In this document: positions 56,715 to 64,000 of the stretch, piece by piece
How positions within the stretch are numbered: the first letter of the stretch is position 1
Layout of the letters: every line of letters starts with the position of its first letter
Assembly: GCA_036268995.1 (NCBI GenBank)
Contig: DATATB010000058.1
Span: forward strand, 1 to 64,000
From: DATATB01 sp036268995
Lineage (GTDB): Bacteria > Planctomycetota > Planctomycetia > Pirellulales > PNKZ01
Length of the DNA stretch: 64,000 nt
Direction of reading: 5' to 3'
Translations under genes and position numbers: made by a program
The notes under the pieces: model-generated
Database searches by the model: none
The model's input: the letters and a program-made list of their open reading frames with translations, nothing else
What the model was told of the DNA's origin: nothing

Positions 56715-58310
56715 CTACCGGATCGTGGTTCGGTCGCCGCCAGAAGCTGGCGAAGTCGATCCGTCAGCGCGGATACGCTTGGCAACCGCTGATCGGTGCC
56801 GATAAAGATAGGCGTGCTGGTCGTTGGAAACCGGCTCGTAATCGCGCTGCATGGCCTGCAGCACACTGCTCGGCCAACGCGTGGCCTCGCACTGGCGATA
56901 GTATTCCGGCGGGTTTGCCAAGAGCATGAATTCGATCCGCCCGCTGTGCATCTCATCGACGAGCTGCTGAACGGCCGGACTGCCTTGACGATCGGCCAGG
57001 AAGAGCAAGAACGAGTCATTAACGGCTGGCAGCGCACCTTGCCGGATGACGGCGTCAATCCATTCCGAGTCGGCCAGCACGGTCGCGTGTTCGCCGGCGA
57101 TCGAAGAGGCCTTAACCACGGACGAATCGGCATTGCGAGTATGAAAGCCGCCGTGACAGAACGGCAGCAACACGAGGGCGGGCGCCACGAGCCCCAGCCC
57201 GAGACCCATCCAGGCCCAGCGTACCTTCGGCCGGGACAAGTCTTCGCTGGCCGGCACCACGGTGAGTGTCAGCACGATGCTGCCCAGCATGGACGCTTCG
57301 AGAAAGTAATTGGGCGCCGCGCCTTCTTTGCAGCTCAAGACGAGGTTCACGGCCACGCTGGTGAGCAGCGCCAAGGCAAAGAGCGATGCCGGGTGTTGCC
57401 AATTCCGCGTGCGCGGTTTGAGCAGCCATCCGGCGGCCGCCAGGGACAGCAGCGAGAAGGGATACTGCACGAAGTCAAAAAATACGCCCAACCCGTTCTC
57501 GATCCGCATGCGATTCAAGTTGGATTTGACCGCCGGGCCCAGCGCCGAGCCATCGGTCATGAGATCCGCTAGCCCCCATGCCGCCAGTCCACAGGCAGCC
57601 ACCAGGCCAGCATAAACGGCCGCTTGTCGCCACTGGCGATTGGCGAGCAGCCACAGCCAGATCGGCACGGCCGAAAGCGCGGCCACTTGTTTGAACAGCG
57701 AACCCAGCGCCACGAGCAACGCACACAGTACGAGCCGCCGGAGGCTGATACCGCCGGCGATGGCCATGAAAGCGCCGCAACTGCACAGCACCGCTAGCAT
57801 GTCGACCCGGTAGGCCGGCAGCCAATAACACGCAATGGGCGAGACCAGAAACAGTAGCGCACCGGCCGCTGCTTGCACGCGGACACCGGTCAACCGCAGC
57901 GTCATCAAATAAATCAAGGCCGCGGTCGCCAGGGCGGCAAGCAGATTGATGAATCGACCCACCACCACGCTGGGACCAAGCGGGTCGAAACGGTCTACGA
58001 GCGCAACCGTTCCGTAATACGCCGGTCCATAGCAACTAAGCGTGAGCGGTAGATGTGCCCGCCACTCCGGAGCGATCGCTTCGCGCTGCATGCGGGCCAC
58101 CATCGCCAGAATGGGGCCTTCGCCGTATTCGATCAGGTCACGATCCAGCGAGCGGTGAAAGTAGCAAGTCACTGCCAGCACGATCGAGACCAGGACAAAG
58201 CCGCGAATCCATACTCGATGCCGCCGTCTGATGCCTGGTTGAGGCCGCCCAGCGTCTGGGCCGCACTCCACCGAAGAGCCCGACGGCAATTCTCGCGTAG
58301 CTGGCATCAT
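56715..58310 (-). CDS. GT-C membrane glycosyltransferase (GT39/ArnT-like)
   Basis: A 531-residue protein with about ten membrane helices (FVLVSIVLAVTCYF, AALATAALIYLMTL, FLVSPIACYWL, FALALLTSVAVNLVL) and a soluble C-terminal domain. The first periplasmic loop has YGEGPILAMVARMQREA, where GT-C enzymes place their catalytic acidic residues. These enzymes transfer sugars from polyprenyl-phosphate donors outside the membrane. It is convergent with the HAD-UbiA gene 21 bp away, which could make such a donor, so the pair may form one lipid-linked sugar pathway. That link is inference. Confidence 0.8.
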   Translation of the reverse strand: MMPATRELPSGSSVECGPDAGRPQPGIRRRHRVWIRGFVLVSIVLAVTCYFHRSLDRDLIEYGEGPILAMVARMQREAIAPEWRAHLPLTLSCYGPAYYGTVALVDRFDPLGPSVVVGRFINLLAALATAALIYLMTLRLTGVRVQAAAGALLFLVSPIACYWLPAYRVDMLAVLCSCGAFMAIAGGISLRRLVLCALLVALGSLFKQVAALSAVPIWLWLLANRQWRQAAVYAGLVAACGLAAWGLADLMTDGSALGPAVKSNLNRMRIENGLGVFFDFVQYPFSLLSLAAAGWLLKPRTRNWQHPASLFALALLTSVAVNLVLSCKEGAAPNYFLEASMLGSIVLTLTVVPASEDLSRPKVRWAWMGLGLGLVAPALVLLPFCHGGFHTRNADSSVVKASSIAGEHATVLADSEWIDAVIRQGALPAVNDSFLLFLADRQGSPAVQQLVDEMHSGRIEFMLLANPPEYYRQCEATRWPSSVLQAMQRDYEPVSNDQHAYLYRHRSAVAKRIRADGSTSPASGGDRTTIR

Positions 58311-58391
58311 GCCTGCTCCGTATCAAATGGGATTGAAGGGGCGGGAGCTTGGCATTGACCCCCCTAATGGTCAAGGGCACTTTTTGCCTTA

Positions 58392-58491
58392 GGATCGGAC
58401 CGAAGAACAACTTCCGTTTTTCCAAACCCCTCACCCTGCCCTCTCCCGCAAGGGGAGAGGGGCAGCGGAGAAGTTATTCTTCGGTCGATCC
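58392..58491. repeat. Dispersed repeat, family A (copy 3)
   Basis: About 100 bp from GGATCGGACCGAAGAA to TTCTTCGGTCGATCC, with one extra base breaking the terminal inverted repeat. The centre is CCCTCTCCCGCAAGGGGAGA, as at 17176-17277. It lies upstream of the cupin gene. Confidence 0.88.
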
Positions 58492-58576
58492 ATTAGCGGC
58501 GGTATCTCACCCGCGTTGGCTTGCTCGCTGGCTGAGGGTGTGGAGGCGCGTCGGCGACTCTGCTATCCTCAAAGCT

Positions 58577-58939
58577 ATGGCTTCCGACGCAGCCCCGCGT
58601 TACACCGCGGCAGATTTCGCCACGTTGACCCCGACGCCCTGTCCCTGCGGCTTTGCCCGCCGGGCGTTGGCCGATGTCGACGACTTTCCCGGCACCCTGC
58701 ACCGGACCGAAATCACGCTCGACGCCCGGCGTCACTATCATCGCCTGCACACCGAGGTTTACTACTTCCTCGAGTGCCAAGCGGGTGCCGAAATGGAGCT
58801 CGACGACGACCGGCTGCCGGTCCGGCCAGGAATGTGCGTGTTGATTCCTGCTGGCGTGCGTCACCGGGCCATCGGACGGATGACCGTGATGATTCTCTCG
58901 CTCCCGAAATTCGATCCCGACGACGAATGGTTCGACTGA
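58577..58939 (+). CDS. Small cupin-domain protein
   Basis: A 120-residue protein. ATG 58577 is chosen; the longer frame reads through a dispersed repeat. The cupin core is visible: LHRTEITLDARRHYHRLHTE (metal His positions, with H-x-x-H-x-E), VYYFLECQAGAEMELD and LPVRPGMCVLIPAGVRHRAI (second cupin motif with the last metal His). Single-domain cupins bind small ligands or are isomerases/dioxygenases; the substrate is unknown. No signal peptide. A 158-bp gap follows before the PQQ-type gene. Confidence 0.87.
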   Translation: MASDAAPRYTAADFATLTPTPCPCGFARRALADVDDFPGTLHRTEITLDARRHYHRLHTEVYYFLECQAGAEMELDDDRLPVRPGMCVLIPAGVRHRAIGRMTVMILSLPKFDPDDEWFD

Positions 58940-59097
58940 GGGGGCACACGCTAGTCCCCGGCGACTCGCTGGCGGCTAAATGCGGTAACGTCCCCGCCTC
59001 GCACCTGCTTGCCCTGGCTACGTTCCGGACGTATCCTAAAAACTCATCCCGCCTTCCCGATCCGGATAATCCGGTTCCTCCAAGAGAGCTTTTCTCC

Positions 59098-61425
59098 ATG
59101 ACACGACCCCTTTCTGCCTGCGTCGCGGGCCTGTTTGCTTTTGTGAGTGCGACGGCTTGCGTCCTGTCGGGCTGCGATGCGGCGGGTGGCGGCAAGCCGG
59201 CCGGCCCGGCCCAGGCTTCGGCCCCCCCCGTGACGCGCGTGGCCGCCAAACCGGTGACCACCGACTCGGCGCCGCTGGCGATCGACCCGCTGGATTGGCC
59301 GATGTGGCGCGGTCCGGAGCAGAACGGCATTTCGCGCGAGAAGGGCATTATCGACCATTGGGATCCCAGCGGCGAAAACGTGGCCTGGAAAAGCGACAAG
59401 CTGGCCACGCGCAGCACGCCCATCCTCATGAACGGCAAGCTCTACACGCTGGCCCGCAGCGATGCCGACGAACCGTTGAAGCAGGGCGAGCGAGTCATCT
59501 GCGCCGACGCGGTCACTGGCAAGGTGTTGTGGGAGAACAAGTTCAACGTGTATTTGTCCGACGTGCCCGAGACCCGGGTCGGCTGGAGCTGCTGCGTGGG
59601 CGATCCGACCACCGGCCGCGTCTACGCGTTGGGCGTGTGCGGATATTTCCAATGTCTGGACGGCGAGACCGGCAAGACGCTCTGGTCGCACTCGCTGAAC
59701 GAGGAGTTCGGCCTGCTGACCACCTATGGCGGCCGCACCAACATGCCGATCGTCGACGAGAACCTGGCGATCATCAGCGGCGTGATCATCGGCTGGGGCG
59801 ACATGGCCAAGCCGGCCCATCGCTTCCTGGCCTTTAACAAGCACAGTGGCGAGCTGGTCTGGTTCAGCAGCACGCGGCTGTTTCCCGACGACACGACTTA
59901 TAGCACGCCGGTCGTCTCGGTTTTGGGTGGGCAAAAGGCCATGGTCTTTGGCTCGGGCGATGGCTCGGTCTGGGCCTTTCAGCCGCGCACGGGCGTCCCC
60001 ATCTGGCAGTACAAACTGTCGATGCGCGGGATGAACGTGCCGCCGCTCGTGGCCGACGGCAAAGTCTACATGGCCCAGAGCGAGGAGAATCGCGAGGGCG
60101 ACTCGATGGGCGCCGTAGTGGCCATCAACGGCACCGCAGCAACCGGCGGCCAGGACATTACCAAAACAGGCGAGCTGTGGCGCGACAAGGAAGTCATGAT
60201 CGGCCGGGCCGGCATGCTGCTGCTGGATGGCCGACTGTACGGCGTCGATGATTCGGGCAACTTCTACGTCTTCGACGCCGCCACCGGCAAGCAAATCGGC
60301 CGGCGCGTCAAGCTGCTGGGCACCATCATGCGATCCAGCCTGCTGTATGCCGACGGCAACATCTACGCCTGCACGGTCAGTGCCTGGCACGTGCTCAAAC
60401 CGGACGAAAAGAAGGGTGTCAAGATCACGCAGCGGCTGCGATTCCCCGAAGGCGAGGAGATTCACGGCTCGCCGATCGTCTCGCACGGCCGGCTGTACCT
60501 GCCCACGACCGAAAACATGTATTGCCTGGCGCTGCCGAAGATCAAGATCGAGGCCGATCCGCAACCCAAGCAGCCGGTCGAAGCCCCGGTGGCCGACGAT
60601 CGACAGCCGGCCCACGTGCAGGTCGTGCCCGTCGAGGCGCTGATCAAGCCGGGCGAGAGCGTCAGCTACCGCGTGCGCGTGTTCAATAGCCGCGGACAAC
60701 TGCTGGAAGAAAGCGATTCGGCCAAATTCAAGGTCAAAGGGCCGGCCCAGATCGATCCGCATGGCAAGCTCACGGCCGACAGCTCGGCCAGCCATAGCGC
60801 GGTTGAGGTCGAAGCCACGGTGGGCGACATCAAGGGCACAGCCCGAGTGCGCATCGTGCCGCCGCTGCCCTGGAAGTTCGATTTTTCCGACGGCGAGATT
60901 CCGGTCACCTGGGTCGGTGCCCGCTATCGCAATGTGGTGCGCGACTTGGACGGCAACAAGGTCATGGTCAAGCTCTCGACCATTCCCAAGGGCACGCGCA
61001 GCCAGTCCTTGATGGGCCCGGTCGATCTGCACGATTACACGATTCAGGCCGACGTCCGCGGCGCGACGAAGGAAAACAAGCAGCCCGACATCGGCGTCAT
61101 CGCCCAGCGCTATACGCTGGACCTGATGGGCCAGCATCAGGATCTGCAAGTCCGCAGTTGGACGTCACAGCTCGAGCGCTTCAGCCGCACGGTCAAGACG
61201 CCGTGGAAGCCCGACACGTGGTACACGATCAAGCTGCGGGCTTCGACCTCTGGCGGCAAGGCCGTGCTCAAAGGCAAAGTCTGGCCGCGCGGCGAAAAGG
61301 AGCCGGAAAAGTGGACGCTCGAAGGCACCGATGAGGTGGGCAACCTGGTCGGCAGCCCGGGGTTGTTCGGCAACGCCGGCGACGCCGAAATCTTCATGGA
61401 CAATATTCTCGTCACTCCGAACTAA
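59098..61425 (+). CDS. Exported PQQ-type beta-propeller lipoprotein with C-terminal jelly-roll domain
   Basis: A 775-residue protein. Met 59098 begins a lipoprotein signal (FAFVSATACVLSGC). An eight-bladed-type propeller (residues about 60-470) has PQQ-like repeat phrases: WPMWRGPEQNGIS, AVTGKVLWENKF, LDGETGKTLWSHS and FDAATGKQIGRR. An Ig-like domain (about 500-580: LIKPGESVSYRVRVFNSRGQ) and a lectin-like beta-sandwich (about 590-770: WKFDFSDGEIPVTWVGARY, WTSQLERFSRTVKTPWKPD, FGNAGDAEIFMDNI) follow. BamB-like in fold; probably surface carbohydrate or protein binding, or a quinoprotein. A paralogue follows 50 bp downstream. Confidence 0.9.
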   Translation: MTRPLSACVAGLFAFVSATACVLSGCDAAGGGKPAGPAQASAPPVTRVAAKPVTTDSAPLAIDPLDWPMWRGPEQNGISREKGIIDHWDPSGENVAWKSDKLATRSTPILMNGKLYTLARSDADEPLKQGERVICADAVTGKVLWENKFNVYLSDVPETRVGWSCCVGDPTTGRVYALGVCGYFQCLDGETGKTLWSHSLNEEFGLLTTYGGRTNMPIVDENLAIISGVIIGWGDMAKPAHRFLAFNKHSGELVWFSSTRLFPDDTTYSTPVVSVLGGQKAMVFGSGDGSVWAFQPRTGVPIWQYKLSMRGMNVPPLVADGKVYMAQSEENREGDSMGAVVAINGTAATGGQDITKTGELWRDKEVMIGRAGMLLLDGRLYGVDDSGNFYVFDAATGKQIGRRVKLLGTIMRSSLLYADGNIYACTVSAWHVLKPDEKKGVKITQRLRFPEGEEIHGSPIVSHGRLYLPTTENMYCLALPKIKIEADPQPKQPVEAPVADDRQPAHVQVVPVEALIKPGESVSYRVRVFNSRGQLLEESDSAKFKVKGPAQIDPHGKLTADSSASHSAVEVEATVGDIKGTARVRIVPPLPWKFDFSDGEIPVTWVGARYRNVVRDLDGNKVMVKLSTIPKGTRSQSLMGPVDLHDYTIQADVRGATKENKQPDIGVIAQRYTLDLMGQHQDLQVRSWTSQLERFSRTVKTPWKPDTWYTIKLRASTSGGKAVLKGKVWPRGEKEPEKWTLEGTDEVGNLVGSPGLFGNAGDAEIFMDNILVTPN

Positions 61426-61475
61426 CTTCATCTCTCCCATTCAATTCACCCGAACTCTTGCCGGAGAACATAATC

Positions 61476-63209
61476 GTGAACATAACGATCCATCGCGCGG
61501 TTGCCGCGCTAGGCGTGGCGGGGCTGGTGGCGGGGGCCGTGGCCTCGCGCCTGGCCGCCGAACCCGCGACGCCGGTCCGTACCAAGACGCCGGCCCGCAC
61601 CGTGGCCGCGACCAGCGAGCGGCCCAGCCGGGCCAAAGTCGGACCCAAGGACTGGAACCAATGGGCCGGCTCGAGCACGCGCAATAACGTGCCCGAAGGC
61701 AAGGGCATCCCCACCGAGTTCAATCCCGGCGAGTTCGACGAAAAAACCGGCGAATGGAACAAAGACTCGGCCGAAAACATCAAGTGGGTCGGTCGGCTGG
61801 GTTCGCAAAGCTACGGCAACCCGGTGGTCGCCAACGGCCAAGTGTACGTCGGCACCAACAACGGCGCCGGTTGGCTGAAGCGCTATCCCGCTTCGGTCGA
61901 CCTGGGCTGCCTGCTGTGCTTCAGCGAAGACGACGGCCGCTTCCTCTGGCAGCACTCGAGCGAAAAGCTGCCCAGCGGCCGCGTCCACGATTGGCCCATG
62001 CAGGGCATTTGCGCCACGCCGCTGGTCGAAGGCGACCGGCTGTGGATCGTGACCAGCCGCGGCGAAGTGGTGTGCCTCGACACGCAGGGTTTTTACGACG
62101 GTGAGAACGACGGTCCCTACAAGGACGAAAAGTTCACCAGCAAGGACGAGGCCGACACCGTCTGGGTGCTGGACATGATGGGCAAGTTGGGCGTTTCGCA
62201 ACACAATATGTGCAGTTGCTCGATCACCTCGGCCGGCGACCTGATCTTTGTTTGCACGTCCAACGGCGTCGACGAGTCGCACATCAACCTGCCGTCTCCG
62301 CAGGCCCCCAGCTTTCTGTGCATGAACAAGCACACGGGCGAAATCCTGTGGCAAGACCGTTCGCCGGGCAACAACATTCTGCACGGCCAGTGGTCGAGCC
62401 CGGCCTACGCCGTGATCGACGGCGTGCCACAGGTGATGTTCGCCGGCGGCGATGCCTGGCTGTATAGCTTCCGCGGCGAGCCCAGCAAGGACGGCAAAGC
62501 CGAGTTGCTGTGGAAGTTCGACGCCAATCCCAAGGAATCGAAATACATTCTCGGCGGCCGCGGCACGCGCAACGAGATCATCGGCACGCCCGTCGTCCAC
62601 GAGAACCGCGTGTACATCGCCGTGGGCCAGGATCCCGAACACGGCGAAGGCATCGGGCATCTGTGGTGCATCGATCCGACCAAGCGCGGCGACATCAGCT
62701 CCGAGCTGGCCTTCAGCCTTAAGGACCTCAAGCACCCGCTGCCGCCGCGGCGATTGCAGAACGTGATTAAGGAAGATGGCGAAGTCGCCCGGCCGAACCC
62801 CAACTCGGGCGTCATCTGGCATTACAGCGAGCAGGACTCCAACGGCGACGGCAAGGTCGAGTTCGAAGAGACCATGCACCGCACCTGCGGCACCCCGGCC
62901 ATCAAGAACAACATCCTCGTCATTCCCGACTTCAGTGGCCTGGTGCACTGCCTCGACGCCAAGACCGGCAAGGTGCACTGGACGCACGACTTGTTCGCGG
63001 CCACCTGGGGCTCGTCGCTGATCGTCGAAGACAAGGCGTACATCGGCGACGAAGAGGGCAAGGTCACGATCTTTCGGCTTTCGCCCGAGAAGGAAATCAT
63101 CAACGAGATCGACGTCAAGAACGCGGTCTACAGCACCCCGGTCGTGGCCAACGACACGCTGTTCATCGCCAACAAGACGCACGTCTACGCCATCAAGGCC
63201 TCGGAATAA
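61476..63209 (+). CDS. Exported PQQ-type beta-propeller protein with EF-hand loop
   Basis: A 577-residue protein. GTG 61476 is favoured (CGGAGAAC upstream); TTG 61458 is the alternative. A signal segment (AVAALGVAGLVAGAVASRLA) precedes a propeller with blades NPVVANGQVYVGTNNGAGWL, LCFSEDDGRFLWQHS, MNKHTGEILWQDRSPGNN and LDAKTGKVHWTHDLFAATWG. Residues 454-465 (DSNGDGKVEFEE) are a complete 12-residue EF-hand calcium loop inserted between blades. A Cys cluster (NMCSCSI) and VPQVMFAGGDAWLYSF are also present. Quinoprotein-dehydrogenase-like fold; no PQQ-binding catalytic set could be confirmed by eye. Confidence 0.9.
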   Translation: MNITIHRAVAALGVAGLVAGAVASRLAAEPATPVRTKTPARTVAATSERPSRAKVGPKDWNQWAGSSTRNNVPEGKGIPTEFNPGEFDEKTGEWNKDSAENIKWVGRLGSQSYGNPVVANGQVYVGTNNGAGWLKRYPASVDLGCLLCFSEDDGRFLWQHSSEKLPSGRVHDWPMQGICATPLVEGDRLWIVTSRGEVVCLDTQGFYDGENDGPYKDEKFTSKDEADTVWVLDMMGKLGVSQHNMCSCSITSAGDLIFVCTSNGVDESHINLPSPQAPSFLCMNKHTGEILWQDRSPGNNILHGQWSSPAYAVIDGVPQVMFAGGDAWLYSFRGEPSKDGKAELLWKFDANPKESKYILGGRGTRNEIIGTPVVHENRVYIAVGQDPEHGEGIGHLWCIDPTKRGDISSELAFSLKDLKHPLPPRRLQNVIKEDGEVARPNPNSGVIWHYSEQDSNGDGKVEFEETMHRTCGTPAIKNNILVIPDFSGLVHCLDAKTGKVHWTHDLFAATWGSSLIVEDKAYIGDEEGKVTIFRLSPEKEIINEIDVKNAVYSTPVVANDTLFIANKTHVYAIKASE

Positions 63210-63237
63210 CCCATCAAGCCGCGAAATAAAACCTGGC

Positions 63238-63265
63238 GAGCCGGAAGCGTTAGCGCCCGGAGTTC
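63238..63265. repeat. AGCGTTAGCG dispersed repeat supplying a Shine-Dalgarno
   Basis: GAGCCGGAAGCGTTAGCGCC then CGGAGTTC, a half copy of the inverted repeat at 2248-2303. The GGAG at 63259-63262 is 6 bases before ATG 63269, so the repeat provides the ribosome-binding site of the next gene. Confidence 0.75.
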
Positions 63266-63268
63266 TTC

Positions 63269-63637
63269 ATGAAGCGCGTTCTCGACGTGGGGCAGTGCAA
63301 TCCCGACCACGCCTCGATCCGTTCGCTGATCGAGGGGCAGTTTGGGGCCGAGGTCGTGCGCGCCCATCGGCTCGAGGACGCGCTGGCGCAGCTCGGCAGC
63401 GGCAAGTTCGACCTGGTGCTGGTCAACCGCAAGCTCGACATGGATTACAGCGACGGCATGGAGATCATCAAGCATCTCCAGGCCGATCCGCAGCTCAAAT
63501 CGATTCCGGTCATGCTCGTGACCAACTATCCCGAGCACGATCAGACAGCGGTCGCGGCCGGCGCCACCAGCGGTTTTGGCAAGGCCCAACTGCAAGAGCC
63601 CGCCACGCGCGAGAAGCTGGCGAAAATCCTGGGGTGA
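63269..63637 (+). CDS. Receiver-like protein lacking the phospho-acceptor aspartate
   Basis: A 122-residue protein with the CheY-like alternation: N-terminal KRVLDVGQCNPDHASI, FDLVLVNRKLDMDYSDG (strand 3 and its loop), SIPVMLVTNYPEHDQTAVAA (strand 4 region with Thr/Ser position) and GFGKAQL (conserved Lys). The residue at the phosphorylation site is Asn53 (LVLVN) instead of Asp. No output domain. It follows the second propeller gene and its Shine-Dalgarno comes from a dispersed repeat. Probably a non-phosphorylated protein-interaction receiver. Confidence 0.8.
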   Translation: MKRVLDVGQCNPDHASIRSLIEGQFGAEVVRAHRLEDALAQLGSGKFDLVLVNRKLDMDYSDGMEIIKHLQADPQLKSIPVMLVTNYPEHDQTAVAAGATSGFGKAQLQEPATREKLAKILG

Positions 63638-63646
63638 GATTCTTCC

Positions 63647-63761
63647 GTAGGCCCGGCGAGCCGAGCCGGGCCGCGTTGGAGTTGCGATCGGGAACAGTTT
63701 GTTGCGCCACGTTTTGCTGCAATTGAGTCAAACGCGGTGCCGCTCGGCTCGCGGCACCTAC
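63647..63761. repeat. Double-palindrome element (copy 2)
   Basis: GTAGGCCCGGCGAGCCGAGC then CGGGCC at the left, and GGTGCCGCTCGGCTCGCGGC then ACCTAC at the right. It is the reverse-oriented counterpart of 43576-43653, with a longer spacer. It sits between the convergent receiver-like gene and uvrA. Confidence 0.8.
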
Positions 63762-63769
63762 CGGGCCGG

Positions 63770-64000
63770 CTAAGTGCGCGGATTCGCTGCGCACGCGGCG
63801 GCGGCCGGCTGGCCGGCCAGCGTGGGGCGCAGAAAGCGGCCGGTCGCGTTGTCTTCCAACGCGGCGATCTGCTCGGGCGTGCCGCTGGCCGTGATCTGGC
63901 CGCCGGCCTGGCCCCCTTCGGGCCCGAGGTCGATGATCCAATCGGCACTCTTGATCACGTCCAGATTGTGCTCGATCACGATCACCGTGTTGCCAAGATC
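63770..64000 (-). CDS. uvrA: Excinuclease ABC subunit A, C-terminal end (cut by window edge)
   Basis: The last 76 residues are visible: LGNTVIVIEHNLDVIKSADW then IIDLGPEGGQAGGQITASGT and PEQIAAL. This is the terminal ATP-binding (ABC-type) part of UvrA, the damage-recognition subunit of nucleotide excision repair. The final tail (AGQPAAAACAANPRT) is short. The remainder of the gene lies beyond base 64000. Confidence 0.97.
   Translation of the reverse strand, partial: DLGNTVIVIEHNLDVIKSADWIIDLGPEGGQAGGQITASGTPEQIAALEDNATGRFLRPTLAGQPAAAACAANPRT

Overview
The window looks like a chromosomal segment of a Planctomycetota bacterium, most likely of the Pirellulales type. The evidence is high GC, short gene clusters on both strands, many exported proteins, and several families that are typical of or confined to that phylum: DUF1501 proteins, PSD1/planctomycete cytochrome c proteins, a TIGR03067-domain protein, an SHD1-domain protein, a formylglycine-type sulfatase, and exported PQQ-type propellers. 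I see no rRNA, tRNA, CRISPR array or transposase gene.

Layout. 1-10.4 kb: end of a DUF3891 gene, an exported unknown, a housekeeping cluster rpmA - obgE - coaX - MnmE-like GTPase with 4-base overlaps, a large exported TPR protein, fxsA, a degenerate pyridine-nucleotide oxidoreductase and an exported methyltransferase. 10.5-20.7 kb: mainly minus-strand exported proteins (SHD1/TPR, TIGR03067, DUF1501 with a small XRE regulator), a PLP decarboxylase invaded by repeats, an SGNH hydrolase, a serine hydrolase and a Gly/Met-rich protein. 20.7-31.1 kb: a minus-strand run aroE - DUF4432 - PSD1 cytochrome - DUF1501, facing away from a plus-strand sugar ABC transporter whose permease carries an extra soluble domain. 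31.4-36.1 kb: a histidine-rich exported protein, a sulfatase and a gamma-glutamyltransferase. 36.4-41.7 kb: an apparent operon GntR/FCD regulator - PSD1 (with discoidin domain) - DUF1501, with paired operator-like palindromes upstream. 41.9-48.7 kb: an O-methyltransferase, small stress-type proteins (ElaB-like, hemerythrin-like, zinc ribbon), a LOG-family protein and a lipoprotein. 48.9-52.2 kb: heme genes, a HemD-HemE fusion overlapping a FAD protoporphyrinogen oxidase. 52.4-64 kb: an unknown, a CC-pair-rich exported protein, a HAD-UbiA fusion convergent with a GT-C glycosyltransferase, a cupin, two exported PQQ-type propellers, a receiver-like protein without the phospho-aspartate, and the 3' end of uvrA.

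The most unusual feature is the load of short palindromic dispersed repeats, at least eight families and about 25 copies in 64 kb. Several have perfect terminal inverted repeats. They do not only sit between genes: they supply stop codons and C-terminal tails to at least five genes, supply a Shine-Dalgarno sequence to one, lie 3 bp from a start codon, and in the PLP decarboxylase form an in-frame internal insertion. At the hemG 3' end a 110-bp element lies between 28-bp perfect direct repeats, so the pre-insertion gene end can be reconstructed. All functional calls are by eye from sequence; no database search was run.
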